A stretch of DNA of 64,000 nucleotides from Pseudobdellovibrionaceae bacterium (GTDB taxonomy: Bacteria > Bdellovibrionota > Bdellovibrionia > Bdellovibrionales > Bdellovibrionaceae): NCBI GenBank assembly GCA_947449255.1, contig CANFQX010000006.1:115068-179067 (forward strand), given 5' to 3'. Below the pieces are notes generated by a model. The model had not been told where the DNA came from. It saw only the letters and a list, made by a program, of their open reading frames with translations, and made no database searches. Position numbers and translations under genes: made by a program. Positions 55,703-63,918 of the stretch are shown here, piece by piece. How positions within the stretch are numbered: position 1 is the stretch's first letter; each line of letters begins with the position of its first letter.

Positions 55703-56953
55703 ATGAAAGATTTTTTTTTAAAGGCCCCCTATTTTAAAATATCCTTGGGTGTTTTTTTTCTGATCGCTGTCATTATTATTTTAACACCAAGATTTCAGCC
55801 GACTGAGACTTCGGAGCCCATTCGGATCGGCGTCTTGCATTCTATGACTGGTGCATTGGCGCTCAGTGAAAAGCCCCTTGTCGAGGCCATTCAATTGGCG
55901 ATTGAAGAGATCAATGAAAAAGGGGGCTTGCTTGGCAGAAAGCTCGTTATGATCCTTGCCGACGGCAAGTCCGAACCATCAGTATTTGCATCCGAGGCCA
56001 AACGTTTAATCGAAAAAGAAAATGTCAGTGTGCTTTTTGGGTGTTGGACTTCAGAATGCAGACAAGCCGTCAAACCCGTTGTTGAAGCACATCACCATTT
56101 GATGTTCTATGCCCTAAGATATGAGGGCTTAGAAGAATCCCCCAATATTATTTATACGGGGGCAACACCAAGCCAGCAAGTCATTCCAGCAACAAACTGG
56201 GCGCTGAACAATTTGGGTAAAAAATCTTACCTGATAGGATCAAATTACCTTTTTCCGCACATCGTGAACATAATGATCAAAGACGTCATCAAATCGAATG
56301 ATGGCCTGGTCTTAGCTGAAAAATATTTTAATATTGGCGATAAAATTCCTCTAAAAATGATCGATGATATCAAAAAATCAAAACCAGATGTGATCTTCAA
56401 TTCCCTAAAGGGTCAAGACAATGCCCAACTGTTCTCGCTGCTCATGCAAAATAATTTATCTGACATTCCTATTTTTTCATTTGGTGTTTCCGAAATCGAG
56501 ATCCTTCCCTGGAAGGGAAATCTTCTGAAAAACCACTATGCAGTGTGGAGCTATTTTCAATCACTTGAAAACGATAATAATAAAGCTTTTGTCAGCCTCT
56601 TCAAAAAAAGATTTGGCCAGGAAAAAATCATCAACGATCCGATGGAAGCATCCTACACTGGTGTCCACCTTTGGGCACAAGCTGTCGAAAATAAAAACAC
56701 ACCCGATCCTAAAATAGTCAATTCGGCTGGTCTTTTACGCCAGACCTATTCAAGCCCCGGCGGGATTGCGGCAATTGACTCCATAACCAGACACAAATGG
56801 AAGTGGCTCCGTATCGGCAAATTGCGACCGGATGGTCAATTTGACATAATCACCAATTCAAGATTAGCCCTTCACCCCAATCCCTGGCCCATGTACAGAA
56901 GCAGGGAAGAGTGGCTAAATCTAGTCAGCCAATTTGGGCTGGGTGCAAAATGA
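55703..56953 (+). CDS. Urea/amide-type periplasmic binding protein, membrane anchored
   Basis: A 416-residue type 1 periplasmic binding protein of the UrtA/FmdD/AmiC class. Residues 12-30 form an N-terminal anchor without an evident cleavage site. The mature start IGVLHSMTGALALSE, the FGCWTSECRQAVKPV strand and EASYTGVHLWAQA are family marks. No transporter permease follows; instead a hybrid kinase gene overlaps by ATGA. I infer that it senses an amide-like ligand for that kinase rather than feeding a transporter. Confidence 0.88.
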   Translation: MKDFFLKAPYFKISLGVFFLIAVIIILTPRFQPTETSEPIRIGVLHSMTGALALSEKPLVEAIQLAIEEINEKGGLLGRKLVMILADGKSEPSVFASEAKRLIEKENVSVLFGCWTSECRQAVKPVVEAHHHLMFYALRYEGLEESPNIIYTGATPSQQVIPATNWALNNLGKKSYLIGSNYLFPHIVNIMIKDVIKSNDGLVLAEKYFNIGDKIPLKMIDDIKKSKPDVIFNSLKGQDNAQLFSLLMQNNLSDIPIFSFGVSEIEILPWKGNLLKNHYAVWSYFQSLENDNNKAFVSLFKKRFGQEKIINDPMEASYTGVHLWAQAVENKNTPDPKIVNSAGLLRQTYSSPGGIAAIDSITRHKWKWLRIGKLRPDGQFDIITNSRLALHPNPWPMYRSREEWLNLVSQFGLGAK

Positions 56954-59900
56954 ATTTTCCTAAAAGAACTCTTTACCGCATATTGATCCTGTTTTTATTA
57001 ATTTCACCTCTTCCTTTGGGAATTATGGCCTTTACTTTCGTTCAAAATTCAAGGGACTCTATTTCAAAGTCAGTGCTTTCGCACCTTACAGATTTGGCTG
57101 ATCTTAAATCAGATCAAATTAATACCTATGTTGATGAAAAGTTTACGGACCTAAAGGGAATTTCGAAATCAAATTCAGTTTTTAGATTGATTCAATTTTA
57201 CAATCAATATCCAGATAAAATAAATGATTCTCACGATGATCCAGCCATGAAACCCTATGTGAATTATTTAAAAAACTTTTCCGAAGTTTTATCTTTAAAA
57301 AATTTTTTAGTCATAAACAAGGCAGGCAAAGTCATCTTCACAGCCTTTGGGAAAAATGAACTTGGCACCGACTTAAACAGTGGGAAACTTAAAAGAACGG
57401 CCTTAGCCGTTGCCCACAGTGAAGTTCTTGTATTTCTTGACTGTCAGTTTTCTATTGCTCCGTCTTACGCACCAACAAATGAAGTGCCTGCTTTTTTTCT
57501 AGCTTGTCCACTTTTTAGAAACGAACAATTGCTTGGGTCAGTAGTCATGCAATTGGATCTCCATGAATTGACAAGCTTGTTAATAGAACAGACAGGCTTG
57601 GGCGAAACTGGCGAAACCGTCCTGGCCATGAAGGACCGCGATTCAGCCTTAATGATCACGCCGATTCGCCACGTTGAGGATGCTGCCTTTAAATACAGAA
57701 TTTCAGAAAAGGATCTGCCAAATCCACTTAAGAAAGCCTTCCGAGGCGAACACGGACAGGGCGTTTCTATCGACTACTCAAAGCGAGATGTCATTGCCGC
57801 TTGGAGATTTATTCCAACACTGAATCTTGCCATGGTTACAAAAATAGATATTGCAGAAGCCTTCGCTCCCATCAATAGACTGCAGGCTTACTCTATTTGG
57901 GGCCTAGCTTTTCTTATTCTCTTTTGTTCAGCTATCGCGGCTTTATTCACAAAAAACTTCATGAAGCCCATTCATGATCTTATATCAGCGGCAAAAAACT
58001 TCTCAAAAAGCCAGGTCTTACAAAGAGTCCTTCCCTCTGGCTCCGTGGAGTTTCAAGAATTAGGAAAAAGCTTCAATCAAATGGCAACTCAAATTGATGA
58101 ACAAAAATACAATCTAGAAATGCGCGTCTTAGAATGTACAAAGGACCTTCAAAACTCAAACCGACTTTATAAGGAACTGACAGACAATATTCCCGTTGGA
58201 GTTTACTCATACAAATCACCCAAGGGCTTAAGCTATAAAGATCAGAACCAAATAGAGGCCTTAGGAAAATATGACTATGTAAGTTCCCAATTCTGTCGAA
58301 TTTTTAAATTGAATCAGACCGATTTAAATAGGGCCGGCTTCACTTTGCTATCTTTTGCCCACCCTGAAGAAAGGCCATTATTTCAAAACATCATCTCGCA
58401 GTCTCTAGAACTTGCCGAGCCATTGAAATGGGAGGGACGTTTCATTATTGAAAATGAAACTAAATATCTCTTAATTGCAGCAAAACCAACTTTGCTTGAA
58501 GATGGCGATTGGCTTTGGAATGGCGTGATCGTCGACATCACTGACAGAAAAAAAGCTGAGGCAGAAATTCTCGCAGCCAAAGAAATAGCTGAAAATGCGA
58601 ATCGGACAAAAAGTGAATTTTTAGCGAATATGAGTCATGAAATCAGAACGCCCATGAATGCAATCATTGGACTTACTGAACTGATTTTAGACACAGATCT
58701 CTCTTCGAATCAGTATTCTAATCTTCAAAAGGTGCACAGCTCATCAAAATCATTGCTGAATATCCTTAATGATGTGCTTGATTTTGCGAAGATCGAGGCT
58801 GGCAAGTTAGAGGTGACAAAATCACCCATGAAAATTGCTGATTTATTAAAGAATTCAATAGATCTGTTCAATACAACTGCCACTGAAAAAGGAATTTCTC
58901 TTCGATGCTCTATTGATGGAAATGTTCCGGAATACATTTTTGCTGATCCTCAACGGCTGTCACAGGTTTTGAATAACCTCCTCAGCAATGCCATAAAATT
59001 CACTCCCAGAGGTGAAATCGAAGTGCTAATCAAATCCGGTCAAAAGAAAGACAAGCAATTAGAACTGCTCTTTTCTGTCAGAGACACCGGCATCGGGCTT
59101 TCTGAAAACCAAATTGAAAATTTATTTATTTCGTTTTCACAGGCAGACAGCTCCATCACAAGAAAGTACGGTGGAACAGGCCTAGGATTGGCCATTAGTA
59201 AAAAGCTTATTCATCTTATGGGTGGGGAAATTTCTGTCTCCAGTAGAGAAGGTTTCGGAACAACATTCTATTTCACTATCCAAGCCGAATCCATTGACCA
59301 ATCTCGCTTTGCAAATCAATCGAGCCTTAATCAGCGTGGACCACAAATGGGTCCTGCACAAAAGGGGTACACTAATAGGGAATTTACGCCTAACAATTTG
59401 AAACAACAATCTAATCCATTGCCTCTTTTTAGCGGCCACCGCATCTTATTGGTTGAGGACAATTTAATTAATCAAGAGGTTGCCAGTCAGATTCTAATGA
59501 AAAGAGGCCTTCATATTACAATTGCAAATAACGGCCAGGAAGCCTTGGATTATTTATCGAAAGAGACTTTTGATTTAATCTTGATGGATCTCCATATGCC
59601 AGTTCTCGATGGATTTGAAACTACAAAAAGAATCAAATCAGAGCACCCAGAATTAAAAACACCGATTATAGCCATGACTGCAGCAGTGATGACTCAGGAC
59701 CGAGAAAAATGCGCAAACTTAGGCATGGTCGATTTCATTGAAAAACCGATTGATCCCGTAGCAGTGACACAGGTACTAAAAAAGTGGCTGATCGGGAAGG
59801 AATCATCTCGTAAGCTATCGCCTGCTCTGCCATCAAATCCTGAAAATATCCTAAGTAATTTGGTTTTTAAATTACCAGAGTTTGATTTCAAAAAAACCTT

Positions 59901-60201
59901 GGACCGAATGGATGGAGATCTTGATTTACTAGATCGTATGATTCAGCTTTTTATTGATACTGAGTCTGAAACACTTTTCAAAATTCAAAATCTAATCAAC
60001 CAGGGCGAGCTGGCAAAAGCCAGCTTCTTGCTCCACCGCCTTAAAGGAGCTGCCGCCAACATCGGCGCCGTTAAACTTTTTGAAGCAGCAGAGGCTCTTG
60101 AAAACGAACTCAAATCCGACTTCCCACCAGGATCGACGGAAGATTTCCAAAATACTTTTGAAAAAACATTCTTGTCTTTGCGGCAAATCACGGAGTTGTG
60201 A
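56950..60201 (+). CDS. Hybrid sensor histidine kinase (dCache-HAMP-PAS-HisKA-HATPase-REC-Hpt)
   Basis: A 1083-residue membrane kinase. TM1 is at ~9-27, a dCache-like periplasmic sensor spans ~30-295 and TM2 is at ~305-330. HAMP, PAS (~410-535) and HisKA with His563 (MSHEIRTP) follow. The ATPase has NNLLSNAIKF, DTGIGL and GGTGLGLAIS. The receiver has Asp880 (LMDLHMPVLDG), and the C-terminal Hpt has His1029 (LHRLKGAAAN). The start is the ATG overlapping the binding-protein stop. No DNA-binding regulator is adjacent, so output goes to an unlinked partner. Confidence 0.93.
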   Translation: MNFPKRTLYRILILFLLISPLPLGIMAFTFVQNSRDSISKSVLSHLTDLADLKSDQINTYVDEKFTDLKGISKSNSVFRLIQFYNQYPDKINDSHDDPAMKPYVNYLKNFSEVLSLKNFLVINKAGKVIFTAFGKNELGTDLNSGKLKRTALAVAHSEVLVFLDCQFSIAPSYAPTNEVPAFFLACPLFRNEQLLGSVVMQLDLHELTSLLIEQTGLGETGETVLAMKDRDSALMITPIRHVEDAAFKYRISEKDLPNPLKKAFRGEHGQGVSIDYSKRDVIAAWRFIPTLNLAMVTKIDIAEAFAPINRLQAYSIWGLAFLILFCSAIAALFTKNFMKPIHDLISAAKNFSKSQVLQRVLPSGSVEFQELGKSFNQMATQIDEQKYNLEMRVLECTKDLQNSNRLYKELTDNIPVGVYSYKSPKGLSYKDQNQIEALGKYDYVSSQFCRIFKLNQTDLNRAGFTLLSFAHPEERPLFQNIISQSLELAEPLKWEGRFIIENETKYLLIAAKPTLLEDGDWLWNGVIVDITDRKKAEAEILAAKEIAENANRTKSEFLANMSHEIRTPMNAIIGLTELILDTDLSSNQYSNLQKVHSSSKSLLNILNDVLDFAKIEAGKLEVTKSPMKIADLLKNSIDLFNTTATEKGISLRCSIDGNVPEYIFADPQRLSQVLNNLLSNAIKFTPRGEIEVLIKSGQKKDKQLELLFSVRDTGIGLSENQIENLFISFSQADSSITRKYGGTGLGLAISKKLIHLMGGEISVSSREGFGTTFYFTIQAESIDQSRFANQSSLNQRGPQMGPAQKGYTNREFTPNNLKQQSNPLPLFSGHRILLVEDNLINQEVASQILMKRGLHITIANNGQEALDYLSKETFDLILMDLHMPVLDGFETTKRIKSEHPELKTPIIAMTAAVMTQDREKCANLGMVDFIEKPIDPVAVTQVLKKWLIGKESSRKLSPALPSNPENILSNLVFKLPEFDFKKTLDRMDGDLDLLDRMIQLFIDTESETLFKIQNLINQGELAKASFLLHRLKGAAANIGAVKLFEAAEALENELKSDFPPGSTEDFQNTFEKTFLSLRQITEL

Positions 60202-60260
60202 GTGGGGCTTCTGATCAAGTAGGTTGTACTGACTCGTTGAAACCAAGTTTCGATGAGCCG

Positions 60261-60301
60261 AGTTCCGCCGAAGTTGTTTGTTAAACTATTTCGGCGGAAC
60301 T
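60261..60301. repeat. Palindrome 1 upstream of the ATPase-nuclease gene
   Basis: AGTTCCGCCGAA (60261-60272) and TTCGGCGGAACT (60290-60301) are perfect 12-bp arms, with GTTT/AAAC pairing again inside the loop. The first 19 nt of the core (60263-60281) recur directly at 60322-60340. Confidence 0.85.
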
Positions 60302-60321
60302 AGCCTTGACAAAATACTCAT

Positions 60322-60358
60322 TTCCGCCGAAGTTGTTTGTATAACAAATATGGCGGAA
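60322..60358. repeat. Palindrome 2, abutting the ATPase start codon
   Basis: TTCCGCC (60322-60328) pairs with GGCGGAA (60352-60358), with inner TTGTT/AACAA arms. The right arm includes the only ribosome-site-like sequence (GGCGGA) and ends 2 nt before ATG 60361. A TTGACA (60306-60311) and TATAAC (60340-60345) flank it at a non-standard spacing. Confidence 0.85.
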
Positions 60359-60360
60359 TT

Positions 60361-61767
60361 ATGAGTTTTGTAGGTCGAAAGCGAGAGATTGAAATTCTAA
60401 GTCAACACTATGGCTCTGATAATCCCACATTAATGGCACTGTATGGACGACGCAGAGTCGGTAAAAGTGAATTGATTAAGCATTTCATTAAAAATAAACA
60501 GCACTTGGCATTTGAAGGTCTAGAGGGTGAGTCCAGTAAAAACCAAATTGCATTTTTTTCTCGACAACTCAAACAACAAATCGAAAACCCACTGCTCGCC
60601 AAAGCCCAATTTCAAACATGGGAAGAAATCTTTGATTTTATGACTGATCATTTAAAAAATCAGAAAAAATCAGAAAAAATAGTTATTTTCTTTGATGAAT
60701 TTCCGTGGATGGCCTGTTCTCAGACTAAATTGGTAAGCTTAGTAAAATTCTACTGGGATCGTGACTGGAAAAGGCTGAATGTTATGTTTATTCTGTGTGG
60801 ATCAGTCTCTTCTTACATGGTTAGAAATGTCATTCGATCTAATGCCTTATATGGTCGGGTGAATCTACAGTTGAAGCTTGAAAAGTTAAGACCCGATGAG
60901 TGTGTATTCCTATTCCAAAAGAAGAGATCAAAAGATGAAATATTAAAATACCTCATACTTCTTGGCGGTGTTCCGAAATATTTGGAAGAAATTGATTTGA
61001 ATATTTCATTTACTAAAAACCTGCAGAAACTGGCTTTCTCTAAGGATTCATTTTTTGTAACAGAATTTGATAAAATATTTTTTTCACATTTTAGAGAAGG
61101 TGCTTTGTACAGCAGAATTGCCCACCTGTTGGCCACAGCACCACTCGAGCTAAAATCTATAGCGGAAAATTTAGACATTAAGTCGGGTGGATCTCTTGTT
61201 ACTAGCTTAGAAAATATGGAATCGGCTGGTTTCATTAGAAGCTACTCACCCGTTTTAACCACCAGAAAAACAAATTTAAAAAAGTATAAATTAACTGATG
61301 AGTATTTAAGATTTTACTTTAAGTTTTTGGAGCCAAATAAAAAATCAATTCAATCCCTTGAAACGAACAACATCTTTTCTACGAAAGTAGAAACCAAATG
61401 GAAACCATGGCTTGGTATTGCTTTTGAACATTTCTGTCTCGAGAATGCTTATTACATAGGAAAGCTGCTTAAAATATCTGATCAAATAGAATCCTTTGGG
61501 CCCATTTTTGAAAGGGGAACAGATGGCTTTCAAATTGATTTGGCTTTTCTTCGTTCAGATAAAATAATCTCTGTTTGCGAAATAAAATATCACGACAAAC
61601 CCATTGGGGCTGACGTCATAGCCGATATGGAATTAAAAATTAGGAAACTTAAGGCTCCTCGAGGTTATGGAATTGAAAAAATCCTTATTGCGCCCCACGG
61701 AGTAGATAAAAAAACCAAAAACTCGGGTTATTTTCACCAGATTCTAACTTTGGAGGATTTAATTTAG
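60361..61767 (+). CDS. ATPase_2/DUF234 protein: STAND-like ATPase fused to a PD-(D/E)XK-like domain
   Basis: A 468-residue protein. GRKREIE opens the ATPase, Walker A is GRRRVGKS (residues 29-36) and Walker B is IFFDEFPWM. A winged-helix segment (SIAENLDIKSGGSLVTSL) leads to a C-terminal DUF234 domain with FQIDLAF...CEIKYH, spaced like an Asp/Glu-x-Lys nuclease site. Function is unknown; these genes are patchily distributed and repeated in bacteria and archaea, suggesting mobility or defence. The start follows palindrome 2 by 2 nt. Confidence 0.88.
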   Translation: MSFVGRKREIEILSQHYGSDNPTLMALYGRRRVGKSELIKHFIKNKQHLAFEGLEGESSKNQIAFFSRQLKQQIENPLLAKAQFQTWEEIFDFMTDHLKNQKKSEKIVIFFDEFPWMACSQTKLVSLVKFYWDRDWKRLNVMFILCGSVSSYMVRNVIRSNALYGRVNLQLKLEKLRPDECVFLFQKKRSKDEILKYLILLGGVPKYLEEIDLNISFTKNLQKLAFSKDSFFVTEFDKIFFSHFREGALYSRIAHLLATAPLELKSIAENLDIKSGGSLVTSLENMESAGFIRSYSPVLTTRKTNLKKYKLTDEYLRFYFKFLEPNKKSIQSLETNNIFSTKVETKWKPWLGIAFEHFCLENAYYIGKLLKISDQIESFGPIFERGTDGFQIDLAFLRSDKIISVCEIKYHDKPIGADVIADMELKIRKLKAPRGYGIEKILIAPHGVDKKTKNSGYFHQILTLEDLI

Positions 61768-61879
61768 GGATTGGAAGGGCAATCCATCCGCGATGTTCGA
61801 CTGTTCCAGCTGATTGAGTTCGTTCATCATGATCAATGGGAGTGGCACCATTTGGGTATATAATCTTCAATTTAGACAT
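61768..61879 (-). pseudogene. Remnant of a Fic-family 'mobile mystery protein B' gene
   Basis: On the minus strand, ATG 61879 starts MSKLKIIYPNGATPIDHDE, close to the conserved N-terminus (Y-P-x-G-A-T-P-L-D) of mobile mystery protein B. After a frameshift and apparent deletion the sequence resumes as ELNQLEQSNIADG, matching the family's next block ELNxLEQxNI. It then runs into the end of the ATPase gene. The rest of the Fic domain is absent. Confidence 0.6.
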
Positions 61880-61982
61880 GTTTTTTTCGTGCTTTTGGTT
61901 TTTTTTCTGATTCCCAAATTCGAGAGTCACCGGACTCAATCAGCTCGTTGGCAAGACAGTAAAATGGGCTGTCAAAACTCAT
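61872..61982 (-). pseudogene. 36-codon remnant ahead of the Fic fossil
   Basis: The frame from ATG 61982 reads through LANELIESGDSRIWES and a Lys-rich end to a TAA at 61872. It overlaps the start of the Fic remnant by 8 nt, like an operon partner's tail. Its own ATG overlaps the lipoprotein stop and may be fortuitous. It may be the last part of the usual upstream partner gene; I could not match it. Confidence 0.3.
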
Positions 61983-62734
61983 CGTTTAATTTGCACATTT
62001 TCAAGTCGATATTTTCCACCCAGTGAATTTGAACCTTTTAACTGGCTCCCACCATGAATCACAATATTTCCAGAATATTGACCACTGGTGGTAGTCACCA
62101 GACCCGTTCCCGCGTGATGAGCACTGATGAAGGAAGCTCCTGCAGCAATGCTGTTAAGGGGATCATGAAAATCAGGCCCTACACAAGAATCAAACCAAAG
62201 TTCTGGGTTGAAATTTAAGGCCACTGGCACCTCTGTGGTCTGGCCACCCGGCAGATTCACTTGCTCCACTTCACCCAGCAGATAAGGCCGGCTCAATCCT
62301 TTGCTAAAACCATTTTTATGAAAGTCCCTGCAAAAACCACTTTGTGAATAAAAGCCGGCAATCACAACGGAACGATCGCTCCCCGCGGGAACATCCAATT
62401 CTAAGGTGCCGCCGGAGGCAACTCCACCGGCCCAGATCCCCACCCTCCGCGGAGAGAAAGTGGGATCATTTTTACGCTCGCAATAATTTTTTTGCAATTC
62501 TGGTTCGGGTCCCGAGATGAGTACCATGTAACAATTTATTGGAAAATCTCCAGCAAATCCTGTTGAGACATTGCTTGCGATATCCGCTGTCAAAACTTTC
62601 GTGCCCTTCATATTTTTTGAAGCCAGAGGGAATTGAATTTTTAATAGCGATTTTTGTGCCTGTGGCCTTGTGCAAGACAAGACTGTGAAGGTGCAAAGGA
62701 GTAAAATAAGACTGCTGCCCATATTTTTAATCAT
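61979..62734 (-). CDS. Lipoprotein of unknown function
   Basis: About 251 residues from ATG 62734 (TTG 62743 is less likely). The signal MIKNMGSSLILLLCTFTVLSC ends in the lipobox VLSC, given here by its key residues. The mature part is beta-rich with five further cysteines (NCYM, YCERK, FCRDF, DSCVG), which suggests a disulfide-stabilised surface domain. No family is recognised. It is divergent from the peptide operon across 200 nt that contain two palindromes. Confidence 0.75.
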   Translation of the reverse strand: MIKNMGSSLILLLCTFTVLSCTRPQAQKSLLKIQFPLASKNMKGTKVLTADIASNVSTGFAGDFPINCYMVLISGPEPELQKNYCERKNDPTFSPRRVGIWAGGVASGGTLELDVPAGSDRSVVIAGFYSQSGFCRDFHKNGFSKGLSRPYLLGEVEQVNLPGGQTTEVPVALNFNPELWFDSCVGPDFHDPLNSIAAGASFISAHHAGTGLVTTTSGQYSGNIVIHGGSQLKGSNSLGGKYRLENVQIKR

Positions 62735-62793
62735 GCCTTTCAATTCGGTACAAAATTGAAATTAGTTAAATTATTTACTAGACGCAATAAACT

Positions 62794-62822
62794 GTATCAT
62801 GTTGATACTTAAATTAATTTAA
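62794..62822. promoter_or_regulatory. Two adjacent palindromes in the divergent control region
   Basis: GTATCA-TGT-TGATAC (62794-62808) is directly followed by the perfect 14-mer TTAAATTAATTTAA (62809-62822). They lie 60 nt from the lipoprotein start and 113 nt from the peptide gene and are strong operator candidates. No firm -35/-10 pair was found. The rest of 62735-62934 shows no gene. Confidence 0.5.
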
Positions 62823-62934
62823 GCCTAGCCGTTTGATCCCAACATGTGCCGAAACCTTGTGTTTGGAAATTGGTAACTTGCACAATTGAATGACCCATGA
62901 AAACATAAATTAGATAAATACATCAGGGGGCTCA

Positions 62935-63108
62935 ATGAACGGTTCTCAAATTAAAAATGAAGCTGCAGTAAAAAATGCGACTGAAAACGCAGTTGATATT
63001 CAAAAAGAGTCTCTGTTGAGGCGACTTTTAAATCAGTCTAAGCTTAAAATTACTTGTTGCGCTACAAAGTGTAAGGGCGGCCGAACCAGTCCAATTCCTA
63101 AGTCTTAG
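62935..63108 (+). CDS. 57-residue leader-plus-Cys-rich-tail peptide (RiPP-precursor-like)
   Basis: ATG 62935 follows an AGGGGG ribosome site. Residues 1-38 are polar and helical, Asn/Ala/Glu-rich, ending in LLRRLLNQSKLK. Residues 39-57 switch to a different composition: ITCCATKCKGGRTSPIPKS, with Cys41, Cys42 and Cys46. This split into leader and small Cys/Thr/Ser-rich core is what ribosomally made, modified peptides look like. No signal peptide is present. The next gene starts 8 nt later without its own ribosome site. A small metal-binding peptide is the main alternative. Confidence 0.6.
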   Translation: MNGSQIKNEAAVKNATENAVDIQKESLLRRLLNQSKLKITCCATKCKGGRTSPIPKS

Positions 63109-63116
63109 TCTTTTCA

Positions 63117-63599
63117 ATGATCGAGCTTGAAAAGGTCTTAAAGTACAAAAATGAAGACGTAGTTCATCGTTTCGCCGAGGATTTTGGAGTTTCTGAAACA
63201 GATTCCCAGGAAATTTTCCAGGAAACATTAAAATGGCTATGGCTTTGTGCTCTTCAAATCGAAGGGGCTCAACAACAAGGGATCCCCGTTGTTGAGATTC
63301 CCTTATTGAGTGAAGCCAACATCATCGATTTGATGTGGCATACATTTATCTTATTTACCAGCGACTATGCACATTTTTGTGAATCCCATTTTTCAACATT
63401 TATCCATCACATGCCGCAAACTCATTTAGAAAAAAAACAATGGCAAAAAAAACGAGCAGAAAATCCCGAAGCCGCTGTCGCTGAAAGACAAGCGCTGGTT
63501 TATGCAGCTTATGGTTTGATCTACGACACTCTCGGTCCACAGACTTTGTGTAAATGGGTCGAGGAATTTCCAAGTCGATTTAATTCGATTTCTGGGTAG
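63117..63599 (+). CDS. Small protein with WH...C...HH signature (glycine-rich-domain-protein-like)
   Basis: A 160-residue soluble protein. The core DLMWHTFILFTSDYAHFC, then FIHHMP, places Trp74-His75, Cys88 and His97-His98-Pro100 in the pattern of bacterial 'glycine-rich domain-containing' (DUF1399-related) proteins, where WHxHxL...YxxxC...HHxP recurs. The His/Cys set could bind a metal. The preceding ~70 residues are helical and the end is Ala/Gln-rich. Translation appears coupled to the peptide gene 8 nt upstream. Function is unknown; a modifying, binding or immunity role is inferred only. Confidence 0.7.
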   Translation: MIELEKVLKYKNEDVVHRFAEDFGVSETDSQEIFQETLKWLWLCALQIEGAQQQGIPVVEIPLLSEANIIDLMWHTFILFTSDYAHFCESHFSTFIHHMPQTHLEKKQWQKKRAENPEAAVAERQALVYAAYGLIYDTLGPQTLCKWVEEFPSRFNSISG

Positions 63600-63637
63600 C
63601 AGGCCAATTCCTGTAAGGTGAAATATAGATCCTAAAC

Positions 63638-63674
63638 ACATATGTCGTTTTTTGAGTACATTTACGACATATGT
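63638..63674. repeat. Palindrome spanning the start of the AAA ATPase remnant
   Basis: ACATATGTCGT (63638-63648) and ACGACATATGT (63664-63674) are perfect 11-bp arms with a 15-nt loop. The start codon 63671-63673 lies inside the right arm. Confidence 0.85.
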
Positions 63675-63787
63675 TCCGTAGACTCATTAAATACTCGAAA
63701 AATAACAGCTTTTTCCTGTGTGGCGCCAGGGGGACTGGAAAAACAAATTGGAAAGAGGGACTTCGTCGGATATTTGATATCTTGTAA
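63671..63787 (+). pseudogene. N-terminal remnant of an AAA_14/DUF4143-type ATPase
   Basis: The 38 codons start MFRRLIKYSKNNSFFLCGAR and continue GTGKTNW, the standard N-terminus and P-loop of this family (full proteins are ~380-450 residues). The frame then drifts and stops; a +1 shift after GKTNW gives KRDFVGYLI, closer to the expected next block, which suggests a frameshift near 63750. The rest of the gene is not found in the following 200 nt. Confidence 0.7.
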
Positions 63788-63918
63788 TTATTTTAAGCTT
63801 TGAAGCTTCGACCGCTATTTCATAATGAGACCGCAATATCATTTCGAGGCGGAATTTATTATTACCAATGCCATCCGTATTAACTCATAAGTAGATGACA
63901 CTGTATTTTTATGATCCA
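63788..63918. other. Short degraded-looking region at the right edge
   Basis: It holds a 27-codon minus-strand frame (63922-63839) whose ATG overlaps the stop of the edge gene as ATGA. This is coupling-like, but the frame is too short to identify. Nothing else is supported here. Confidence 0.25.

Noticed and set aside
61809..61947. 12-bp inverted repeat (AGCTGATTGAGT / ACTCAATCAGCT) that looked like a small mobile element
   Set aside because: The left arm is explained by the Fic-family remnant's own coding sequence and no target-site duplication is visible, so I do not call an element.
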